DNA from: Sulfurimonas sp.
GTDB lineage: Bacteria; Campylobacterota; Campylobacteria; Campylobacterales; Sulfurimonadaceae
Assembly (NCBI GenBank): GCA_002733945.2
Contig: NVXO02000010.1
Coordinates: 91,701 to 96,851 of the forward strand
Direction: 5' to 3'
DNA length: 5,151 bases
The position numbers and the translations under genes are program-made. Positions within the stretch are counted from its first letter, which is position 1. Every line of letters starts with the position of its first letter. This document shows positions 1 to 5,042 of this stretch, piece by piece. The notes under the pieces were generated by a model. The model searched no databases, was not told where the DNA came from, and saw only the letters and a list, made by a program, of their open reading frames with translations.

Positions 1-2256
1 TATCCTGCTGGTTGGAAAGGGTATGGCGTTGGTCAGTTAACAGGTTTTGTTCATAGAAATCCTAAGGCTATCATCGTGCTTGACGCGTTTGAGAAGTGTG
101 ATTCTAACATTCAGAGTAATCTTCTTTCTATCTTTGAGGGTGGTAAGATGCGTGATGGTTGTGGTTGGGATAAAATCACAGATGACGCATGTAGTGAAAA
201 CCTTGACATTATCTACTCTGATGAAAATGCCAACTATATCGTTGACTTTACTGAGGCTATTTTTATCATCACAACAAGTTTAGGTAAAGAGTTGTATCTT
301 GATAGTAGATTTAAAGACCTTGTGCAACATGACTACATTCAAGCTGAGACTATGATTCTTGAAGCACTTCGTCGTGAGAAAAAACGCGACAGTAGAAGTG
401 GTGGAGAAGAGCAAGCAATCACTCCTGAGTTGGTGTCAAGATTTTCTCAGGCGCATATCGTTCTTTTTAACAAACTCACTTACAATGCCTACTCAAGCAT
501 AGCACAAAGAAAGTTTCAAACATATACAGAGATGTTTAAAAAACAGTACAACATCGACTACAAAGAGGGAAGTAACTTTCAAAACTTCTTAAAAGTACAG
601 GTTCTGAACTTTGCTCCTGAGCTTGATGCTAGACGTATTAAAGACAAGGTAAGTGTTACTTTTTTTAACAAAATTACAGAGTACATAGTTGACTCAGGTA
701 AAACGTCTAAAAGTTTCACAGAGATTAAAATCTCTCTTTCAAAAGCTTGTGTAACTTATATAAACGAGATGATAAATCCTCTCATAGAAGAAGAACTACT
801 TGTAAAAGAGCTCTTTAGAAAAAACATCACACTTGACATCGACGATACTATCACAGATAAAAATGGGGTCATCACATACAAGGTAAACAGCTGTAAGTTC
901 AAGCAAGTGGCAAAGATAACAGACTTTAGTGAAGATGGTCTTGTTTTTGACATCCCTGATGTCTCTTTTGATGATATTGCAGGGCATACAAAAGCAAAAG
1001 AGAGACTCCATGAAGTTATAAACTTTTTTAAAGAGCCAAAGCGACTAGAGAGTTTTGACATCACTCCACCAAGAGGTATGCTTCTGTACGGACCTCCGGG
1101 AACAGGAAAAACGATGCTTGCAAAAGCATTTGCAAGAGAAGCAGAACTTCCTTTTATCTCTACAACTGGACTAGAACTTTTAAGTTCTGAGAAAACGAAA
1201 CAGATTTTTGCTAAAGCTAAAGAGTATGCACCTGCAATTATCTTTATCGATGAGATAGATACTTTAGGTAAACGCGGCGAAGATAACAACAGAGAAGTGC
1301 CTATAAATAAACTTCTTTCAGAGATGGATGGTTTCTCTAGTAATAAAAATGAAAATATTTTTGTAATTGCCGCGACTAACTATAAAGACAATATTGACGA
1401 TGCTATCATCAGACCGGGTAGAATAGAGATTCATATAGAGATAAACAACCTCGATAAAGATGCAAGAAAGTACTTTTTAGATGGCATTATCGAGAAAAAA
1501 CCTACAAGTGGTGAGTTTGACCTGAACGAACTACTAATGTATACAGCGGGTATGACCGGTGCACAACTTGAACTAGTCGGAAAAGAGGCTGCGTTTTACT
1601 GTCTTCGCCACTCACTTCCTGCTATTACACAAGAGATACTTATAGAGCAGATAAACGCGATAAAGTACGGTGAACGAAAGTCATATATCTCTCCTGAGCA
1701 GACATTTAAAGAAACGGCTATATATGAGTCTGGACGTGTTGTAATCTCTAAGATACTCATGCCTCATGTTCACATAGAGCACATTAGTTTAACACCAAAA
1801 GATAACAATGAACATTTTGTTGCACATGACTATAGTGACGTACAAGAGAACATGACAGTACAAGACTTTAAAAGTAAGATATGCATATCTTTAGCCGGAC
1901 GAATTGCGCAGATAAAACGCTTTGGTGACATTAAAGGTGTAGACACGGGTGCTTCAAATGACATACAACAAGCAACTCATGATGCCTATGCTGCAATAGC
2001 CAAGTACGGTATGGATAAAGAAGTAGGCTACATTAACATCAATGGTGTAGATGATGCTAAGCGAACACTTACTCGTGCATCTGAGCACTATCATGAGTCT
2101 GTAGATATAGCGATAAAAAGATGGATAAGTGAGGGTGAAAAAAATGCTAGTGATTTGATAGATAAGCATTGGTCTCTTATAGAGAGTTTAGCGGAGTCTC
2201 TTTTAGACAAAGAGATTATTTATTCTGAGGAACTAGATGAGATTTTATCTCTCTAG
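1..2256 (+). CDS. Clp-like AAA+ / FtsH-like AAA fusion with inactive M41 peptidase-like tail (5' end outside window)
   Basis: The frame is open from base 1, so the GTG at 76 is internal; 751 residues are visible, numbered here from base 1. Residues 1-215 match the second AAA+ module of ClpA/ClpB: GWKG at the pore loop (GYVG in Clp), Walker B LDAFEK (28-32; Clp LDEIEK), sensor 1 IITTSLG (89-95; Clp IMTSNLG), arginine finger R147 in PELVSR and a sensor-2-like DARR (209-212). Its Walker A lies upstream. An FtsH-like AAA module starts at 320 (DVSFDDIAG), with Walker A GPPGTGKT (364-371), Walker B IIFIDEID (413-420), sensor 1 IAATN (456-460) and RPGR (471-474). The tail (about 560-751) aligns with FtsH peptidase, but HExxH reads YESGR (575-579); the third zinc-ligand Asp is kept (D654, TGASND). 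No membrane segment is visible, unlike FtsH. Inferred role: a soluble ATP-driven remodeller or scaffold, not a protease. It converges on the hemerythrin gene with a 16-bp gap. Confidence 0.88.
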   Translation, partial: YPAGWKGYGVGQLTGFVHRNPKAIIVLDAFEKCDSNIQSNLLSIFEGGKMRDGCGWDKITDDACSENLDIIYSDENANYIVDFTEAIFIITTSLGKELYLDSRFKDLVQHDYIQAETMILEALRREKKRDSRSGGEEQAITPELVSRFSQAHIVLFNKLTYNAYSSIAQRKFQTYTEMFKKQYNIDYKEGSNFQNFLKVQVLNFAPELDARRIKDKVSVTFFNKITEYIVDSGKTSKSFTEIKISLSKACVTYINEMINPLIEEELLVKELFRKNITLDIDDTITDKNGVITYKVNSCKFKQVAKITDFSEDGLVFDIPDVSFDDIAGHTKAKERLHEVINFFKEPKRLESFDITPPRGMLLYGPPGTGKTMLAKAFAREAELPFISTTGLELLSSEKTKQIFAKAKEYAPAIIFIDEIDTLGKRGEDNNREVPINKLLSEMDGFSSNKNENIFVIAATNYKDNIDDAIIRPGRIEIHIEINNLDKDARKYFLDGIIEKKPTSGEFDLNELLMYTAGMTGAQLELVGKEAAFYCLRHSLPAITQEILIEQINAIKYGERKSYISPEQTFKETAIYESGRVVISKILMPHVHIEHISLTPKDNNEHFVAHDYSDVQENMTVQDFKSKICISLAGRIAQIKRFGDIKGVDTGASNDIQQATHDAYAAIAKYGMDKEVGYININGVDDAKRTLTRASEHYHESVDIAIKRWISEGEKNASDLIDKHWSLIESLAESLLDKEIIYSEELDEILSL

Positions 2257-2272
2257 TATCCCTTGCGTTAGC

Positions 2273-2662
2273 TTAAAGACTTGGTGCTGTATCAGAATCC
2301 CATTTAGAGATATGAAGTTTAAACCAACTTTTAAAGTCTTTTTCTAAAAAGCCTTTTACTTCTTTTGGACCTTTAAGAATTTTCCAACGCTCATGAAGCT
2401 CTTTGAGTTTTTTACGCATAGTATCATGGTCGCCTTTATGAATCGTAGCAAACTCGTAGTTTGCTGTCTCCATCATAGCTTCTTCGGTTGCAAAGTGTAC
2501 TTCTACATCTGCGATAACTTCTTCAAAGAGTTCATCAATCTTGTCAATATCTCGTGCTATAACTGCATCGTGAAATCTATTTACTACTTCAACTTCATCT
2601 TCATGAAGCATATTCATCATATCATTTGCTACTGGTGGAATTTCTCTTGGTTGTATTAGCAT
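2273..2662 (-). CDS. Bacteriohemerythrin (single-domain, non-haem di-iron O2-binding protein)
   Basis: This 129-residue protein is of normal length for a stand-alone bacteriohemerythrin, a four-helix bundle that binds O2 reversibly at a di-iron centre in the cytoplasm. The full ligand set is visible: H20, H56 and E60 in HFATEE, H75 and H79 in HKGDH, and H117 with D122 in HISKWD. The spacing matches Methylococcus-type hemerythrin. The family is linked to O2 storage, delivery to oxidases, or sensing; the sequence does not say which. The ATG is supported by a GGAGAG ribosome site five bases upstream (2668-2673). It lies 53 bp downstream of the globin gene on the same strand, so the two may be co-transcribed, though a separate TATAAT is present. 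No fused output domain is present, so any signalling would need a partner. Confidence 0.93.
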   Translation of the reverse strand: MLIQPREIPPVANDMMNMLHEDEVEVVNRFHDAVIARDIDKIDELFEEVIADVEVHFATEEAMMETANYEFATIHKGDHDTMRKKLKELHERWKILKGPKEVKGFLEKDFKSWFKLHISKWDSDTAPSL

Positions 2663-2667
2663 TTTTA

Positions 2668-2673
2668 CTCTCC
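2668..2673 (-). promoter_or_regulatory. Ribosome binding site of hemerythrin gene
   Basis: GGAGAG on the minus strand sits five bases before the ATG at 2662 and fixes that codon as the start. Confidence 0.7.
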
Positions 2674-2697
2674 GTATTATAATTATCTTTATAAATT

Positions 2698-2703
2698 ATT
2701 ATA
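2698..2703 (-). promoter_or_regulatory. Candidate -10 box of the hemerythrin gene
   Basis: A TATAAT on the minus strand lies in the 53-bp gap after the globin stop. It would start transcription near 2691, with a leader of about 29 nt containing the GGAGAG site. A second TATAAT (2676-2681) is closer, but would place the start within the ribosome site. The gap is very AT-rich, so chance matches are likely; readthrough from the globin gene is an alternative. Confidence 0.35.
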
Positions 2704-2715
2704 TCAAAAAAATTC

Positions 2716-3621
2716 TTAACCAATACCAATTCGTTTTTTTGTACCCATAAGCCAGTAAGCTATAGCTAAACAGACGATTACTACGGCTATTGTAAGTAAG
2801 TCTTCACCTTTTTCACTAGAGAGGGAGTATATAAGTACCTTTCGTATAAGAGCAGCCATAGCTAGCATGATAAACGCACCTATGGCAAAACCTTTACCTT
2901 GGAGATGGTTTATCTCTTCGTGGATTAACTCAATCGCTGCCCAAAGTACAAGTAAACTCCCTAAAACAGTTAAAATACCTTTTTCTATACCCTTATCGGA
3001 AAAGAAAAGTAAGTAGATATCGTAAGCAAATAAGCCTATAGCAAAAAATGCAACTAAGGCTAAAGCACCTGCGAGGAAGTAGTTTACATAAGAGTTAAAC
3101 TTCTTTAAACCTGTAAGGATGTTCTTTTCTACTTTAGATAAAGATAAAAACTTACCGAGTTCCTCTTCCCTATATGAACTTGTAAGCATATCAAGATTCA
3201 TATCTATGATTTTTCCAACCGCTTGAATCTCTAGTATATGGTTTTCTTTGTCTTTATAGTTGTCTTCTATACGTTTAAATACAAAAGTTCTAACAAATGA
3301 AAATGCTGAATTTACATAGTGTGTAGGTAAACCAATCTTAACATGCACTTCACCTATCTTATAAAGGTACAAGAAGTAGGGTAGGTCGTACTTACCGTTA
3401 AAAAGGTTGATAAACCATTCTTTGATTTTTGTACGGTGATATGCGATAATCTCTTTGTTTTTTAAGAAGGTTGCAGTTTTACCAAAACCCCATATATAGT
3501 CATAAAACTCATCTATAAACTCATCGGCTAACTCTTGCATAAAAGGTTGTAAATCTTTTAGGATTTGTGCATTTTCTTGGGTAAACTTATAGTCTTCTTT
3601 TAAACTTTGATAATGCTGCAT
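2716..3621 (-). CDS. Globin-coupled sensor: N-terminal protoglobin-like domain fused to PsiE-like membrane domain
   Basis: The protein has 301 residues. Residues 1 to about 155 look like a sensor globin of the globin-coupled sensor/protoglobin family. The signature IGEVHVKIGLP (89-99) carries the likely proximal haem ligand H93, and FYDYI (39-43) supplies a likely distal tyrosine Y40; their 53-residue separation equals that of Y70 and H123 in HemAT. A linker (about 156-178) leads to four hydrophobic segments at about 181-207, 215-233, 245-267 and 275-293. The stretch ELIHEEINHL followed by ALIRKVLI resembles the PsiE (phosphate-starvation-inducible E) family, whose biochemical role is unknown. 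The predicted product is an inner-membrane protein with a cytoplasmic haem domain sensing O2, NO or CO. The ATG is preceded by AGGA (3628-3631) at six bases. It is transcribed divergently from the HD-GYP gene and lies upstream of the hemerythrin gene. The globin assignment is firm; PsiE is likely. Confidence 0.85.
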   Translation of the reverse strand: MQHYQSLKEDYKFTQENAQILKDLQPFMQELADEFIDEFYDYIWGFGKTATFLKNKEIIAYHRTKIKEWFINLFNGKYDLPYFLYLYKIGEVHVKIGLPTHYVNSAFSFVRTFVFKRIEDNYKDKENHILEIQAVGKIIDMNLDMLTSSYREEELGKFLSLSKVEKNILTGLKKFNSYVNYFLAGALALVAFFAIGLFAYDIYLLFFSDKGIEKGILTVLGSLLVLWAAIELIHEEINHLQGKGFAIGAFIMLAMAALIRKVLIYSLSSEKGEDLLTIAVVIVCLAIAYWLMGTKKRIGIG

Positions 3622-3627
3622 ATAGGG

Positions 3628-3631
3628 TCCT
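3628..3631 (-). promoter_or_regulatory. Ribosome binding site of globin-PsiE gene
   Basis: AGGA on the minus strand lies six bases before the ATG at 3621, directly after the ATTAACAT leader element. Confidence 0.6.
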
Positions 3632-3651
3632 ATGTTAATATCTTTAGCTCA

Positions 3652-3657
3652 ATTATA
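3652..3657 (-). promoter_or_regulatory. Putative -10 box of the globin-PsiE gene
   Basis: A perfect TATAAT reads on the minus strand 30 bases before the globin ATG. A start site about seven bases downstream, near 3645, would give a leader of about 24 nt that includes the AGGA ribosome site. No TTGACA-like -35 is evident, which is common for sigma-70 promoters in Campylobacterota. The start site is inferred, not observed. Confidence 0.55.
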
Positions 3658-3658
3658 C

Positions 3659-3664
3659 TATAAT
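3659..3664 (+). promoter_or_regulatory. Putative -10 box of the HD-GYP gene
   Basis: A perfect TATAAT lies 44 bases before the ATG of the pseudo-receiver/HD-GYP gene, one base from the opposite-strand TATAAT. A start near 3671 would give a leader of about 38 nt. No clear -35 is seen. An overlapping TATACT (3654-3659) is an alternative -10. Confidence 0.55.
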
Positions 3665-3708
3665 CCCATAAAATCTAAAACAATAATTAACATAAGGTAA
3701 GTAAGAGT

Positions 3709-4743
3709 ATGAATATTAATGAAATGAGAATCTTATCACTCTCTACTGAGATAAGCCCCTTAATACTTATCCAAGAATATACAGAGTCATTATCTTTAAA
3801 CATAGATAGTTTTACTCAAGCTAAAGAAGCACTATCAGCCTCTAAAGAGACAAATTATGACTTAGTAGTAGTAGAGCATGAAACTCCAAAACTAGATGCT
3901 CTAGAGTTTATAAGAGCCTTTAGACATATGCATAGAGAGACACCTATACTTATACTTGTAGATGCTAATGATATAGCTGTTGCAGAAAAGGCCTTAAAGA
4001 TAGGTGCATTTGATATAGTGAGTAAACCTGTAAGTCCTATACTCTTTCAAGCTAAGCTTCAAAACACACTCTCACTTAAAAAAGCTGAAGATCTTTTAAA
4101 TGATAAAAAAGTTTTACTACAAGAAGAGATAACTAATGTAACAAAAGTTTTCAAAGATAGTGAACATGAACTATTAGAGGTATTAGGTAAATGTACCCAG
4201 TATAAAGAACATAAAGATGATGGACATAGTTTGAAGATTGGACATCATGCCAAAGCACTTGCAAGACTATCTGGGCTTAATGAAAAGATTCAAGATGTGG
4301 CTTTTCATGCGTGTCAAGTGTATGACTTAGGTAAGATAGGCATATCAGATAAGATACTACTTAAAGAGGGTAAACTCGATGAGGCTGAACGTGAGATTAT
4401 GAAAACCCATTCTCGTATTGGTTTTGATATATTAAAGTACACACAAAATGCCTATTTAAAAGCGGGGGCTGTCATTTCTTACTCTCATCATGAAAAGTTT
4501 GATGGTAGTGGTTACCCTATAGGCTTAAAAGGGGAGACTATTCCTATCCTTGGTCGCATTGTTGCTATAGTGGATGTCTTTGAAGCACTGACATCACAAA
4601 AGACATATAAGAAGGCATGGAGTATAGAAGATGCTTGTCAATTTCTTACGAATGAAAAGGGCAAACATTTTGATCCAAAACTTGTTGATTTGTTCATAGA
4701 GAACTTAGATGAGATGAAGTCTATAAAAAACCAAGCTAATTAA
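3709..4743 (+). CDS. Response-regulator-like protein: pseudo-receiver plus HD-GYP domain with altered HD motif
   Basis: The protein has 344 residues. Residues 5-120 have the CheY-like receiver fold pattern, including K106 in SKPV. However, the acidic pair after strand 1 is missing (ILSLST, 8-13), the phosphoacceptor Asp is Glu (E56 in VVVEHETP), and the usual Thr/Ser is D85, so ordinary phosphorylation is unlikely. A probably coiled-coil linker (about 122-160) joins an HD-GYP domain (about 165-335). This family hydrolyses cyclic-di-GMP at a di- or tri-metal centre. Preserved elements are H173, KTH (H234), HHEKFDGSGYP (H260, H261, GYP 268-270), D289 in IVDVFEALTS, and HFDP (320-323). The HD pair reads Y205-D206 within VYDLGKIG, so a core metal ligand is lost. 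It may be a weak enzyme or a c-di-GMP/protein-binding adaptor. The start is the first ATG, with AAGG at 3694-3697 rather far upstream. It is divergent from the globin gene. Confidence 0.9.
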   Translation: MNINEMRILSLSTEISPLILIQEYTESLSLNIDSFTQAKEALSASKETNYDLVVVEHETPKLDALEFIRAFRHMHRETPILILVDANDIAVAEKALKIGAFDIVSKPVSPILFQAKLQNTLSLKKAEDLLNDKKVLLQEEITNVTKVFKDSEHELLEVLGKCTQYKEHKDDGHSLKIGHHAKALARLSGLNEKIQDVAFHACQVYDLGKIGISDKILLKEGKLDEAEREIMKTHSRIGFDILKYTQNAYLKAGAVISYSHHEKFDGSGYPIGLKGETIPILGRIVAIVDVFEALTSQKTYKKAWSIEDACQFLTNEKGKHFDPKLVDLFIENLDEMKSIKNQAN

Positions 4744-4751
4744 GTACTTTA
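4741..4751 (+). repeat. Direct repeat copy 1, TAAGTACTTTA
   Basis: This 11-bp sequence begins with the TAA stop of the HD-GYP gene. It recurs exactly at 5030-5040, in the right arm of the terminator-like repeat, so the two copies bracket the 69-residue gene. The core AAGTACTT is a perfect palindrome. It may mark a duplicated 3' end or be chance in AT-rich DNA. Confidence 0.35.
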
Positions 4752-4806
4752 AAGCTATACAAGGTATAAGTTAGTTAAACTTTAGCAATTAGAATTAAAA
4801 ATACTT

Positions 4807-4812
4807 AAAGGA
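4807..4812 (+). promoter_or_regulatory. Ribosome binding site of the 69-residue gene
   Basis: AAAGGA lies six bases before the ATG at 4819. It is the main sequence support that this small frame is translated. Confidence 0.6.
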
Positions 4813-4818
4813 TTAGGC

Positions 4819-5028
4819 ATGAGCAAGTTAGAATTAAAAACACACATGAAGCTTTTAAAAGAGGCTAGAGGCTATCTAAAGAATGTTAAACCATTAAGTG
4901 GTGCAGCACTAGATACTAAAAAAGGTAATGTTGTTTTAACCCAAGAACATCTTGTTGAGTGGCTTGGAGTGTTTTACGATGACCGTATTATGCTAGATGG
5001 CTGTAATAAAAGTAAAATAAAGTACTAA
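4819..5028 (+). CDS. Small hypothetical protein, 69 residues
   Basis: I do not recognise this family. The product is small, hydrophilic and basic (11 Lys and 2 Arg against 8 acidic residues), with no signal peptide or membrane segment. The N-terminal half (about 3-22) could form an amphipathic helix. A second half around LTQEHLVEWLGVFYDD (40-55) is richer in hydrophobic and aromatic residues, and one cysteine (C62) is present. A good AAAGGA ribosome site (4807-4812) lies six bases before the ATG, which supports translation. It follows the HD-GYP gene by 75 bp on the same strand, so it may be co-transcribed. Its stop codon lies inside an inverted repeat, nine bases from the stop of the convergent gene. 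No function is proposed. Confidence 0.65.
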   Translation: MSKLELKTHMKLLKEARGYLKNVKPLSGAALDTKKGNVVLTQEHLVEWLGVFYDDRIMLDGCNKSKIKY

Positions 5029-5042
5029 GTAAGTACTTTATT
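5016..5042. terminator. Bidirectional terminator-like inverted repeat between convergent genes
   Basis: AATAAAGTACT (5016-5026) pairs perfectly with AGTACTTTATT (5032-5042) across a five-base loop. The stem holds only two GC pairs but is uninterrupted for 11 bp. A short T-rich tract follows on the plus strand and an A/T-rich stretch on the other. The left arm runs into the TAA of the 69-residue gene and the right arm contains the stop of the convergent gene. The position fits a shared terminator; the weak stem lowers confidence. Confidence 0.5.
5030..5040 (+). repeat. Direct repeat copy 2, TAAGTACTTTA
   Basis: Exact second copy of the 11-bp sequence at 4741-4751. It overlaps the terminator-like stem and ends at the stop codon of the minus-strand gene. 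Confidence 0.35.

Larger units (their letters stand above)
3631..3694. repeat. 9-bp inverted repeat in the leaders of the two divergent genes
   Basis: TATGTTAAT (3631-3639) and its exact reverse complement ATTAACATA (3686-3694) flank the back-to-back -10 boxes. Read in each gene's own direction, the leader is ATTAACATAGGA for the globin gene and ATTAACATAAGG for the HD-GYP gene. The element therefore lies just after each start site and runs into each Shine-Dalgarno. It could be an operator pair for one regulator or a shared translation-control element. The 87-bp spacer is AT-rich, so the match is suggestive only. Confidence 0.45.

Noticed and set aside
76..78. GTG as the start codon of the large plus-strand gene
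   Set aside because: The same frame is open back to base 1, and residues 1-25 match the Clp sequence just before Walker B. The GTG encodes a Val inside IIVLD.
47..283. 78-codon plus-strand open frame in another phase
   Set aside because: It lies entirely within the Clp-like coding region, whose frame carries clear family motifs.
756..1289. 177-codon open frame on the minus strand
   Set aside because: It is antisense to the well-matched FtsH-like module. Its serine-rich translation has no recognisable domain.
1954..2169. 71-codon minus-strand open frame
   Set aside because: It is antisense to the M41-like tail; its translation has no family features or ribosome site I could identify.
1678..2256. 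Functional FtsH protease
   Set aside because: Both histidines of HExxH are substituted (YESGR) and no transmembrane segment precedes the AAA module, so a normal ftsH call would be wrong.
2257..2272. Terminator between the fusion ATPase gene and the hemerythrin gene
   Set aside because: The 16-bp gap and nearby bases show no convincing stem followed by a T-tract on either strand.
2393..2659. 88-codon plus-strand open frame
   Set aside because: It is antisense to the hemerythrin gene, whose complete metal-ligand set proves the minus-strand frame.
4744..4818. Separate promoter or terminator between the HD-GYP gene and the 69-residue gene
   Set aside because: There is only a weak TAGAAT (4790-4795) and a 5-bp TATAC/GTATA hairpin (4756-4768). 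Neither is strong enough to list, given the AT content.
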